Assembly (NCBI GenBank): GCA_934045075.1
Contig: OW203725.1
Coordinates: 186,001-250,000 of the forward strand
Length of the DNA: 64,000 nucleotides
Reading direction: 5' to 3'
Source: Yponomeuta sedellus
Taxonomy: Eukaryota > Arthropoda > Insecta > Lepidoptera > Yponomeutidae
Part shown: positions 35,080-45,048 of the stretch, piece by piece
How positions within the stretch are numbered: the first letter of the stretch is position 1
Layout: each line of letters begins with the position of its first letter
Program-made: the position numbers and the translations under genes
Notes under the pieces: model-generated
Database searches by the model: none
Seen by the model: the letters and a program-made list of their open reading frames with translations, nothing else
Told to the model about the DNA's origin: nothing

Positions 35080-36013
35080 GTGGAAACAATCAGTGGACTT
35101 CTATCAGGGACAAACGAACTTTTATCAGTTTTCTACAAGCAGCAGCAGACGGTTTGGTGGACCGTATCTATCAGTAACAGCAGTCGCTTAACGGATGAGG
35201 GCCGTTTGACCTTAAATGACCTTATGTACCGTGGTCCAAATTTACAAGCAGACCTCCAAGCGCTGCTTATCACATGGAGACAATATGAGATAGCGTTTAC
35301 TGCGGACATAGCCAAAATGTACAGATGCATACAAGTCAGTGAAGACGATCAGAAGTACCAGAAAATCGTTTGGAGGAATACAGAGCAAGATCCTATACAA
35401 GAGTATCAGTTGACCACCGTAACTTACGGTACAAAAGCAGCCCCGTTTCTCGCAATGATGACGCTGAAACAGTTAGCGAGCGAGGAAAAACAAAAATTTG
35501 CAAGAGAGCAGGCGTCTTCAGAGCAGGAGAAGACATATCAACTAGAAGCAGCTAACGTCCTAGAAGAAAAATTCTACATGGATGACCTTATTCATGGGTG
35601 CCACTCGACAGCATCAGCCGTACATTTACAACGACACTTAATCAGTTTACTAAAGTCCGCTGGCTTACATTTGCGAAAATGGAAAGCAAATACGCCCGAA
35701 CTTTTAAAGGATGTCGATAAAAACGAAAATTTTGATTTCAAACAGGCGGAAACAACCAAGACGCTTGGCCTGACCTGGAATCCAACTCAAGATCGCTTTG
35801 AGTTTCAGTGCAAGATCGGATCAACTATCAAGCATACAAAAAGATCACTATTATCCAGCATCTCCAAACTATTCGATCCACTAGGGTGGCTTTCTCCACT
35901 TAGCACTAAACTGAAAATACTATTCCAGAGTGTATGGCTACTGAACATTGGTTGGGATGATAGCCTTCCCGAGTACATCATTAAGGAATGGCTCACCATC
36001 AAGAACGACATCC
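35080..36013 (+). pseudogene. BEL/Pao reverse transcriptase, 3' part
   Basis: The open frame carries LNDLMYRGPNLQADLQ, AFTADIAKMYRCI, TYGTKAAPFLA, and YMDDLIHGCHS with the catalytic YMDD. It ends where the Gypsy element inserted. The natural N-terminus is missing because of the upstream deletion, so the ATG at 35080 is not the element's own start. Confidence 0.85.
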
Positions 36014-36429
36014 TGTAAGGTTTTCTAATTTTCATACGCAATATTTGGCAATTTTAATTTTATTACGCTGGCAACACTCAAATCAAGGAAATAAAACAAA
36101 GTTGACTTGGCGGGTGGGGGCATTCTTGGTGGAACGTTTGATTTGAACGGTCGGTTTTTAGTGAAGTTTAGTGGCGAATAGGAGCCATTGGTTATAACCG
36201 TTATCTTATAATACGAAGTTTTGATACCTTAATAAGTTTGGTTGCTGCAATAAGTTTTGATCCGGTTAATAAGTTTTGAAAATATAAGTTTGGTGGAGTG
36301 TCGGTGGTTTCAATTGTGGAATATCTTATTATACGAAGTTTTGTCACTAAGAAGTTTGGTTGCTGCAAGAAGTTTTGAAAATATAAGTTTGGTGGAGATT
36401 CGGTGGTTTCATTTCTGGGACATCCTATA
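36014..36429 (+). repeat. Gypsy 5' LTR
   Basis: Begins TGTAAGGTTTTC and ends ACATCCTATA. It contains an internal duplication: ATACGAAGTTTTG, then AAGTTTGGTTGCTGCAA, AAGTTTTGAAAATATAAG and TCGGTGGTTTCA occur twice (about 36209-36318 and 36330-36412). Confidence 0.93.
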
Positions 36430-36714
36430 TCTCAGAAGTGGGATTAAAAGGACTAAACTGTAAGTACACGCCTGTCTATAGGTTTTATATTGGTTGAAAT
36501 ATCAAATTGGTCTTTGAATTATAAAACACATTATAATTTTTGTGGATGTTTCGCCACGTCCGTGGATGAGCACGTGATCGAACACGTGGTTGAACATGAG
36601 GTCGAGCGCGTGGCCGGGCATGTTGTCTGACTTAGTAGTGAATAGTTTCACGTTAAACTATCTTTCTTCCTGATTTTGGGTTAATGAATTCGATTATATG
36701 TATTTCATGGGGGA

Positions 36715-36950
36715 GTTCATGGCTAACGTTTTACATTTGAAAGATAGTGATATAGTGCACTGGGTTTATAAAAGGGGGTCAAAAACGCATTATTTTTGCT
36801 GTAAATTGCACCGTTTTGGAGATATCTGCAATTTTATGGCTAACGCTTCACATTTGAACGATAGTGACTTGGTGCGGGGGGGTATATAAAAGGGGGTCAA
36901 AAACTCGTTATTTTTGCTCCAAATTGCACCGTTTTTAAGATATCTGCAAA
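36715..36950 (+). repeat. Tandem duplication in the Gypsy leader
   Basis: Two imperfect copies of a unit of about 119 bp: ATGGCTAACG ... CATTTGAA.GATAGTGA ... TATAAAAGGGGGTCAAAAAC ... AAATTGCACCGTTTT ... GATATCTGCAA. Each has a TATAAAAG. Confidence 0.85.
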
Positions 36951-37036
36951 TTAACTAGTCGTTTTAATTAGTTAGAAATTTACCATTAGCTTACGTAATT
37001 ACTAATGGTACTATTTTATGTTGCGAGTTTCAGGAA

Positions 37037-39853
37037 ATGGACAGCAACGAAAATGCGCTTCGGAGACTTGGTACTCCTCGGCGTAGTCGGTCACGGTCTA
37101 GACGTAGTCCTAGTCGTAGAAGTGCGTATAGAAGTGACCGCAGTCGTAGTCAAAGTCGCCGATTGCGTGAGCAAGAACTGGCACTTAAGCGCGAACAAGA
37201 GAGAGTTCGCTTGATGGAAATGGAACTGCAGAAATCCCGCGAAGAAGATCATCGCCGGCAGCGGTGCGGACGGTCCAGCGAGCACGTTGCATCGGGAAAA
37301 CGTGAGGGCCGCAGCCGCAGCCGCAGACGCAGCCGCAGCCGCAGACGCAGCCGCAGCCGCAGGCGCAGCCGCAGCCGCAACACGAGCCGCAGCCGGAGCC
37401 GAGTGACTGCCGCAAGACGCAGGAGGAGTCGTCGTTCAGAAAGGTCATGTAGCCCTGCTTTTACTTCTAAAGAAGTACTAAACATTATACAGAGTATTAA
37501 AGAGGTTCTACCATCGCAGCCATCGAGCCTTGGCACATTTTCGATAAATAATAAAAATATAATTCCTGAGTTTAATCCTTCGGAAAAGAATCAGCGCATG
37601 GACGTTTGGCTAAAAAAAATAAACGAATGTGCGAAGGTATATGGCTGGGATGAAAGAACGATCATACACTTTGCAATGCAAAAGCTGTCAGGACTAGCCA
37701 AGAAATGGTACGAAAGCTTAGGTTCCATTTTGTTTACATGGGACGAATGGCAAATAAAATTATTAAATGCGTTTCCATGTGAACAGAATTACGGACAGGT
37801 GCTCGAAGACATGTTGAGGCGAAAGAGTAGGCCTAACGAAGCAATTGAGAGTTATTTTTATGAAAAGTTGTCACTTTTAAATCAGTGCGAGATTTCTGGT
37901 CGTCGAGCCGTAGACTGTATCATTCACGGTATTACCGATAGGACTATGCGTTCTAGTGCTTTGGCATTGCGATGTGAAGAACCTGATCAGTTACTAAAGT
38001 TTTTGCTTAGCAACAACAAAGAACCTTTCATAACACCACATCAGACTCATAAAGATAAACACGCTAGCGCCGTTGATGATAGGACAGGTTCTAGGCCAAA
38101 TCTTCAGAATAGAACAAGTTTGTTTTGCTACAACTGCAAGGAAAAGGGGCATCCATTTTCAAGGTGTACAAAACCTTTGGTTAAATGTGGTCTTTGTGAT
38201 AAAGTTGGGCATAAGGCGGATCAGTGTCGTACAAAACAAGATGCGGGGGCAACTAGAGTCGGCCCAGCGGCGAAAACCATGCGTATTTCGACTTCTAATT
38301 TGAATAACAAATTTATAAAAGAGGTAAGCGTGGAAGGCGTGCCGCTGGAAGCCTTTGTCGATCTGGGTAGTGAAGTTACTCTTATTAAGAGATCTGATTT
38401 CGAAAAGCTTGGCTTACATCATGACGAAATTCCGACATCCATGAAGGGTTTTGGAGACAACCTAGTGAAATCTGTGGGCTCAGCAAAGTTGAATTTGGTT
38501 ATTGATGATGTAAGCGCCACCGTTCCATGTAGGGTTGTAGAGGACCATCTATTAGAAAAACCAATGCTAATTGGTCAGAGTTACTCCGAACAGCCTCACA
38601 TAGTCCTTTATAAGGATACTAACAAATTACAATTTTTGCACCTCGGCAATGAGATACCAAATGTTGATGACAGTGAAGGGAGGGAACGATTGCTGAGGGT
38701 TAGAATGATGGCTCACAACAAATTGTATGGTGCAGCAAGTGTCAGGGCCGCAACAGATATACCATTCACAGGTAGCCTGGTGCTTGATACGAAGATTGTA
38801 GGGAGACCCAACGAGCAGTACATCGTATGTGGGGGTGCCTACGATGTACAGGATGGGTCATTCTTTGTTGTAGTAAGTCCCTGCTCAGTGCCGTGCCACC
38901 TCCAGCAAAATTTAGTTATTTCCCGGGCAGAAAGGATAGATCAGGTCTTTAGACTGGCTGAAGTGGATGTTCCTTTAGCTCCAAAACCGTACCAGGAGGC
39001 ATCTTCTGATAAATCTTTAGACGAGAGTCAAGTGCAGACAGGTGACGAGGTGTCTGATAGTGACAAAGCCAAACTTTTAAATTTAATTCGTCGCTATGAA
39101 GACTGTTTTGCACGTGACTTGACTGAGTTGGGTTGTACAAATGCGACTGAAATGAAAATTGAATTGAGCAGTCAAAAGCCTGTAGTTTATAGGCCCTACC
39201 GGCTTTCCCATCATGAGCGCGAAAAGGTGCGAGGAATGATAGACGAAATGTTGAATGCAGGCATTATAAGGGAATCGACGTCTAACTATTCCAGTCCGAT
39301 AATCCTTGTTCGCAAGAAAGACGGCAATTTGCGTTTATGTGTCGACTTTAGGCAGCTCAATTCAATTACAATAAAGGAAAGATATCCCATTCCGGTGATC
39401 GAAGATGAGATGTCGAGATTATCTGGACATGCTTGGTTCATCACTCTGGATTTAATGTCCGGATACTATCAAGTACCTATTGCGGAGGGCAGTAAACATT
39501 TGACGGCGTTTGTCACGCCGGACGGTCAGTATGAGTATAATCGTATGCCGTTCGGCCTGGCAAATGCACCTGCCGTCTTCCAGAGAATGATGAACCATGT
39601 GCTGGGGTCAGCCCGATTCAATAAAGCCACTGTTTATATAGACGATTTGTTAATTTTTGGTAAAACACCTGCTGAGTGCATGGACAGATTGGTAGAAGTT
39701 CTAGAGTTGATACGACGGGCTAATCTCAAACTCAATTTGGCTAAATGCAGTTTTCTGCGAAATAAAATAGATTACCTAGGGTATGAGATAAGCTCGGATG
39801 GTATGCGGCCGGGAAAAACCAAAATAGAGTGTGTAGAAAATTCCGCGACCTGA
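37037..39853 (+). CDS. Gypsy Gag-protease-RT polyprotein
   Basis: 938 codons, starting at the ATG at 37037 after the leader. Residues about 10-135 form an arginine/serine (RS) domain with RSRSRR repeats and a charged helix. A retrotransposon gag capsid part follows (about 160-320, with QKLSGLAKKWYESL). Two CCHC knuckles lie at about 364-377 (CYNCKEKGHPFSRC) and 384-397 (CGLCDKVGHKADQC). The protease site at about 442 reads FVDLGSE, where DTG or DSG is usual. The RT runs from about 715 and has YIDD at 867-870. The frame stops early, where a 2-nt shortfall throws the reading frame near 39843, so RNase H and integrase lie in a separate frame. Confidence 0.9.
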   Translation: MDSNENALRRLGTPRRSRSRSRRSPSRRSAYRSDRSRSQSRRLREQELALKREQERVRLMEMELQKSREEDHRRQRCGRSSEHVASGKREGRSRSRRRSRSRRRSRSRRRSRSRNTSRSRSRVTAARRRRSRRSERSCSPAFTSKEVLNIIQSIKEVLPSQPSSLGTFSINNKNIIPEFNPSEKNQRMDVWLKKINECAKVYGWDERTIIHFAMQKLSGLAKKWYESLGSILFTWDEWQIKLLNAFPCEQNYGQVLEDMLRRKSRPNEAIESYFYEKLSLLNQCEISGRRAVDCIIHGITDRTMRSSALALRCEEPDQLLKFLLSNNKEPFITPHQTHKDKHASAVDDRTGSRPNLQNRTSLFCYNCKEKGHPFSRCTKPLVKCGLCDKVGHKADQCRTKQDAGATRVGPAAKTMRISTSNLNNKFIKEVSVEGVPLEAFVDLGSEVTLIKRSDFEKLGLHHDEIPTSMKGFGDNLVKSVGSAKLNLVIDDVSATVPCRVVEDHLLEKPMLIGQSYSEQPHIVLYKDTNKLQFLHLGNEIPNVDDSEGRERLLRVRMMAHNKLYGAASVRAATDIPFTGSLVLDTKIVGRPNEQYIVCGGAYDVQDGSFFVVVSPCSVPCHLQQNLVISRAERIDQVFRLAEVDVPLAPKPYQEASSDKSLDESQVQTGDEVSDSDKAKLLNLIRRYEDCFARDLTELGCTNATEMKIELSSQKPVVYRPYRLSHHEREKVRGMIDEMLNAGIIRESTSNYSSPIILVRKKDGNLRLCVDFRQLNSITIKERYPIPVIEDEMSRLSGHAWFITLDLMSGYYQVPIAEGSKHLTAFVTPDGQYEYNRMPFGLANAPAVFQRMMNHVLGSARFNKATVYIDDLLIFGKTPAECMDRLVEVLELIRRANLKLNLAKCSFLRNKIDYLGYEISSDGMRPGKTKIECVENSAT

Positions 39854-39878
39854 AAACGTACATGGCGTACGACAATTC

Positions 39879-41813
39879 TTGGGTCTTGTGAGTTATTTTA
39901 GGAAATTTATTTATTCTTTTGCACAATTGGCATATCCTCTTACGAAATTGCTCAAGAAAAACGCTACATGGGAATGGACAACCGAACAAGAGGACTCGTT
40001 CAAAGCTTTAAAAGGCAAACTTTTAGACCGACCTGTTCTTGCCTTATATGACCCTGAAGCGGAGACCGAACTCCATACGGACGCTAGCAGGATAGGTATT
40101 GGAGGAATTTTATTACAGCGGCCAAGGGGAACTGAGGGCGCCTTTCACCCCGTGGCATATTACAGTCGCCAGACGACGCCGGAAGAGAAAAATTTCCACT
40201 CCTATGAGTTGGAAACCCTGGCCGTTATCTGTTCTCTCAAAAAGTTTAGAGTTTATCTCTTGGGTAAACCCTTTAAGATTGTGACTGATTGTAGTGCGCT
40301 TCGTTCTACGTTTGAGAAACGTGATCTTGTTCCCAGAATTGCACGCTGGTGGTTAGCGATGCAAGAGTTTCAATGTTCAATTGAATATAGGGCGGGTTCC
40401 AAGATGGGTCATGTGGATGCTCTTTCCCGAAATCCAACTGCTGAAACGGACTCTTACGAGATTGTCCAATATCCTTCGGTCATGGTTATAAATGATCAAG
40501 ACTGGTTACAGACTCTTCAGATGGGAGACTCGGAGTTGGGCAGAATTCGAGACATTCTCAGTAACGGTTTGGATCCTAAGGGGCTAGAGTATATAAAAAA
40601 CAACTTTGTTATAAAGGATGACCGATTGTTTAAGTGTGTTGACGGAGACAAGGAAAGTTTAAGGTGGGTAGTCCCAAAGGGTGCAAGGTGGCAGCTGTGC
40701 AAGATGAACCACGATGACATAGGCCATGTGGGATTTGAAAAGACTTTACAACGAATTAAAAGAAATTATTGGTTCGCTAAAATGGCTCGATTCGTAAAAA
40801 AATATGTAGGCGCTTGTATAGACTGCGCCTATGCCAAAAACAATACAAGTCAGCGGGAAGGGTTACTACATCCTATTGAGAAGGTCGGGATACCTTTTCA
40901 TACCTTGCACATCGACCACCTTGGACCCTTTGTAAAGTCAAAGAGAGAGTTTACACACATACTAACTGTCGTAGACTCGTTTACAAAATTTGTATTCATC
41001 AAACAAGTGAGGAATACAAATACACAAAATGTGATAAGAGCTCTAGAGAACATTTTTGATACTTTTAGGAATCCTGACCGATTAGTGAGTGACCGAGGGT
41101 CCTGTTTCACTTCTAATGCGTTCAAAAGGTTTTGTCTGGATCGAGGGATTAAGCACGTGCTAAATGCAGTTGCTTGCCCAAGATCTAATGGGCAAGTTGA
41201 ACGATACAACAGGACCATACTCGATTCACTAACTGCTCAGAATTTACGAGACGACGAAAAGAACTGGGATGATAAATTAGGTAGGATCCAATGGGGCCTA
41301 AACAACACCCTGCAGAAAACGATAGGTCGAACCCCAGCAGAGGTCATGTTCGGAACTGCGATGAATAGTGAAGTTAATCCAGCTTTGAACGAAATAACGG
41401 AAGGAACTCGGGAGATTACAGATTTGTCGTCTTTACGTGACGAAGTAAAACAGAAGATTGACAAAGCTCAAAAATCACAAAAGCTATATTATGATCAAGG
41501 AAGGCGACCTGCTCGCGTTTATAATAAGGGGGATTTAGTTAAAATTACAAAGGTCACTTTCCAAAATGATGGAAAAAGCAAAAAGCTTTTACCGTCATAC
41601 GAGGGTCCTTTTAGGATCGAAAAGGTACTGGGCAACGATCGGTATAAAGTCGCTCCCATTGCAGGATTTGAAGGAATGAAGAACAAGCGCAAAACGACTG
41701 TTGCCGCAGACCGGATGCGACCTTGGATTCATGTGGCCTCACTAGAAATTGACGATGATGATGAATGTGTTGATACTATTGATACTATTGATGATGATCT
41801 CGTTTCTGAATAA
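39879..41813 (+). CDS. Gypsy RNase H-integrase
   Basis: 644 codons. The frame resumes the RT connection (FLGL, YFRKFIYSFAQLAYPLTK). RNase H shows LHTDASRIGIGGILLQ and HSYELETLAVI. The integrase has an HHCC zinc site (NHDDIGH ... CIDC), catalytic Asp in HIDHLGPF, Asp in SDRGSCF and Glu in GQVERYNR, and a GPY/F-like module (YEGPFRIEKVLG). The ATG at 39879 is internal to the original polyprotein, so this piece has lost its normal upstream half through the frameshift. It ends in an acidic tail. Confidence 0.9.
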   Translation: MGLVSYFRKFIYSFAQLAYPLTKLLKKNATWEWTTEQEDSFKALKGKLLDRPVLALYDPEAETELHTDASRIGIGGILLQRPRGTEGAFHPVAYYSRQTTPEEKNFHSYELETLAVICSLKKFRVYLLGKPFKIVTDCSALRSTFEKRDLVPRIARWWLAMQEFQCSIEYRAGSKMGHVDALSRNPTAETDSYEIVQYPSVMVINDQDWLQTLQMGDSELGRIRDILSNGLDPKGLEYIKNNFVIKDDRLFKCVDGDKESLRWVVPKGARWQLCKMNHDDIGHVGFEKTLQRIKRNYWFAKMARFVKKYVGACIDCAYAKNNTSQREGLLHPIEKVGIPFHTLHIDHLGPFVKSKREFTHILTVVDSFTKFVFIKQVRNTNTQNVIRALENIFDTFRNPDRLVSDRGSCFTSNAFKRFCLDRGIKHVLNAVACPRSNGQVERYNRTILDSLTAQNLRDDEKNWDDKLGRIQWGLNNTLQKTIGRTPAEVMFGTAMNSEVNPALNEITEGTREITDLSSLRDEVKQKIDKAQKSQKLYYDQGRRPARVYNKGDLVKITKVTFQNDGKSKKLLPSYEGPFRIEKVLGNDRYKVAPIAGFEGMKNKRKTTVAADRMRPWIHVASLEIDDDDECVDTIDTIDDDLVSE

Positions 41814-41888
41814 TAAGACTGATTGACATTCGAAAGATAGAAACCTATAGTTGATTGTATTAATATTTTTGGCTGTAAAAAAAATAAT

Positions 41889-41955
<67 letters not shown>
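41889..41955. repeat. (TA)n microsatellite
   Basis: About 65 bp of TA between the pol stop and the LINE fragment. Confidence 0.95.
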
Positions 41956-41959
<4 letters not shown>

Positions 41960-42324
41960 GGACTTTGTACATTTTAATGTGTACTTTTGTGAGTATAATG
42001 GGGTTTTGACGCTTTTTGTATTGTTTCAGGTCAAATACGAGCAATGCATCCGCCGCTTTTGACCTCAACCAATGCAAAAAGTAGATATGAAAATGTATAC
42101 TTGTGATATAGAGAAATCATGTTTGTAACTTCTTTCTAGATTTATAGTTACAAAGTTGGGTTACTAAATATTCTTAATGTATTATATACTTTACTGTGTC
42201 TTAAATTTTATTTAAATCTTATTTAGATTAAACTCCTATGGGATACCTAGCGATATTTAATTCACATTTATGTTCTGATTTTGTTTTAAATAATAATGTT
42301 ATAATTACATAGAAGTTATAATTA

Positions 42325-43892
42325 TATGATATGATATGATATGATAAATTATTTATTTACACTTACACACACATTCATAAAAGTACAAAAACAAACAGCA
42401 TAGGCAGAGTAGACACAATTACACAACAATTACAATAAATATAACAATCCAACATGCAAGGATGCAAGGTACGGTATGTACCTGCATCATAACGAAAGAT
42501 ATGAGACATCATTTCTGTGGGTGGGTGTGGTAAGTGCAAAATGGTACTGACTCAGCATGTGCTGAAGAAGCGAGCTACTCCAGCGCTGGTATTATGCCAG
42601 TACCAGGTACCTACTTAGTAAAAGGCGGCGTGCTGGGCTCGGAGAGCTATATCTATATATCGCTATATATATATATATATGGGTTGGCTACAATGTAATA
42701 TTAAATAATTACGTGAAAACAACGAATTGTCAATTAAAATTGTATAAATTAAAATAATATATATCAATAAAATACGATGTTAATTGAGCATAAGATTAAT
42801 TGTACGATAAATTGGTGTGGTCATGTCAAAAGTGGGTAAATAATGAAACAAATTGATTGAGTAATGAAATAGTTAAAATAAAATGTCGTGAGTATTTGCA
42901 CTCATAATAATAATAATAATAATGTACTTACATAATTCTCATTTGTCAAACTTCGATACAGTCGAAGTTAATACAAATGGCTAACAAAACAAAGCACAGT
43001 GAATTGCATAATCATAAAATAATAATAAATAATTTTGTAAGAATGTCAGAAAAGGTTATATTTATAGACTATGTAGATCTGTAAGTGCAATCGTACAGGA
43101 TCTAACTAACTCAGTAAATGTTAAGATTTTAAAAGGCTCCGGGTGTTAGGGAGCCAACTTCTGTTCGCTAAGCAACAACATTTTATATTTGGTCCTAAAT
43201 ATAGTTTTAGTCTTAAGCTGCCTGAGAGGTGGGGGAATGTCATTCCAACATTTGGTGGCCTGAAACCGGAAACTGCCGCGAAAAGCAGCAGTGCGGTGTC
43301 GCGGCACACCAAGCTGGTCTGAACATGCCCTAACCCTGTTACGATTGCCGTATGCATCCCAACGCCAAATCAGTTTCTTAAACAAATAAGCCGGTTTCCT
43401 ATATTTGACGATATCAAACATAAGATTTGCCATGAAGAGTTTAAGTCTGTTCTCCATTTTGAGCAAGTTAGCACTATTAATGAAGGGTGTAACGTGAGCA
43501 CGAGCCGGTATATCGTAGCAAAAACGAGCGCAAGCATTTTGAACGCGTTGCAACAGTTTTTGTGATTTCGCATAGAGGCAGGGACCATAAGCAGTAATTG
43601 CATAGTTAATTCTAGACATTATTAAAGAATCGCAAAGGGATGTTCTAGTATTGACACTTAGATATTTTCTTAGCCGGTATAAAATGTTTATCCTGTAAAA
43701 GCAATTACGCACTATGTTTACTACGTACTTTTCAAATTTTAAGGAGCTATCCATTATTATGCCTAAATTGCGCGCCTCATTAACTAAGTCCAAGCGATCA
43801 CCTCCTATATATAGTGGGAATGCCTCATTTGCCAAGTGTAAGGTTCCACCTGGTCCGTGTATGAGGACATACACGTCATCAGGATGGACGAG
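42325..43892 (-). mobile_element. Antisense LINE fragment inside the Gypsy element
   Basis: The minus frame (LVNEARNLGIIMDSSLKFEK, RKYLSVNTRTSLCDSLIMSR, QNACARFCYDIPARAHVTPF, ATKCWNDIPPPLRQ) is the post-RT part of the same Jockey/CR1-like family as 14043-15781. The 3' side ends in an ATATG repeat (42327-42348). Coding runs right up to the first base of the 3' LTR (43893), with no spacer and no target duplication. Confidence 0.85.
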
Positions 43893-44308
43893 TGTAAGGT
43901 TTTCTAATTTTCATACGCAATATTTGGCAATTTTAATTTTATTACGCTGGCAACACTCAAATCAAGGAAATAAAACAAAGTTGACTTGGCGGGTGGGGGC
44001 ATTCTTGGTGGAACGTTTGATTTGAACGGTCGGTTTTTAGTGAAGTTTAGTGGCGAATAGGAGCCATTGGTTATAACCGTTATCTTATAATACGAAGTTT
44101 TGATACCTTAATAAGTTTGGTTGCTGCAATAAGTTTTGATCCGGTTAATAAGTTTTGAAAATATAAGTTTGGTGGAGTGTCGGTGGTTTCAATTGTGGAA
44201 TATCTTATTATACGAAGTTTTGTCACTAAGAAGTTTGGTTGCTGCAAGAAGTTTTGAAAATATAAGTTTGGTGGAGATTCGGTGGTTTCATTTCTGGGAC
44301 ATCCTATA
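43893..44308 (+). repeat. Gypsy 3' LTR
   Basis: 416 bp, apparently identical to 36014-36429. The sequence just upstream (AGGATGGACGAG) is purine-rich and could serve as a polypurine tract, although it is LINE coding on the other strand. Confidence 0.93.
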
Positions 44309-45048
44309 ATCCAAAACATCGACCAGATACAGCTCCCAAGATGGCTAAAAACAAAACAGGATGACAGCATAGAACTGCATGGGTTCTGCGATGCGTCGAC
44401 GAAGGCATATGCGTGCGTCATTTACTGTAAAATAAACAGAGAAAATCAAGAAAAATCATCAGTCGTGTTGGTGGTCGCGAAAACAAGACTCGTGCCATCC
44501 AGCAAACAAGTGTCCCTACCACGACTGGAGCTAAGTAGTGCATACTTATTAGCTAAACTCATGGAAAAAGTGAAGCAAGCACTAAGCGGTCATAAAATAA
44601 CACAGTTTGGTTGGAGCGATTCCATGGTAACGCTCGGGTGGCTACAGGGCGACCCAGAGAAGTGGAAATTTTTTGTATCCAATCGGGTTAAACAAGTAAC
44701 CCAAATTATGCCCGGTGATTGCTGGCGGTATGTAAAGTCATCTGAGAACCCAGCAGACAGCGCCAGCAGGGGCATGACTGCCACTCAACTAAGAGAACAC
44801 GCTCTATGGTGGCAAGGGCCAGCATGGCTGCCCACTTATCAAATCAGTCAAGAGCAACATCAGCGTTTCGAGACTAATCAAGAAGTCAAGAAAATGCTCC
44901 AAGTAAACTTCGCTAAGCAGGATAGCGCAAGCGATATTATTTATCAGTTATTGATAACGCACAGTACTCTTACCAAAGTAGTAAACGTGTTAGCAAGAGT
45001 ACTGAGAGTTTTGACCAAGCCATCAGAAAGGCCGTGTCATACTCACTT
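44309..45048 (+). pseudogene. BEL/Pao RNase H region
   Basis: Reads IELHGFCDASTKAYACVIY, SLPRLELSSAYLLA, QFGWSDSMVTLGWL and RYVKSSENPADSASRG, the characteristic Pao RNase H and connection. It continues the frame of 35080-36013 and is cut at its 3' end by the TRIM insertion. Confidence 0.9.

Larger units (their letters stand above)
36014..44308 (+). mobile_element. Gypsy-type LTR retrotransposon nested in the BEL element
   Basis: Two 416-bp LTRs (36014-36429 and 43893-44308) look identical on reading. ATCC stands immediately before the first (36010-36013) and after the second (44309-44312), a 4-bp target duplication usual for Gypsy. The two halves of the BEL frame are collinear across it. Order inside: leader with tandem repeats, gag-protease-RT frame, RNase H-integrase frame, (TA)n, antisense LINE fragment, 3' LTR. 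No env. Confidence 0.93.

Noticed and set aside
35080..36018. A stand-alone host gene at 35080
   Set aside because: It is Pao RT with YMDD, inside the BEL LTRs, with an artificial ATG created by an internal deletion.
36430..36460. A primer-binding site for the Gypsy element right after its 5' LTR
   Set aside because: TGGGATTAAAAGGAC is present nearby but I could not match it to a tRNA 3' end, so I did not list it as a feature.
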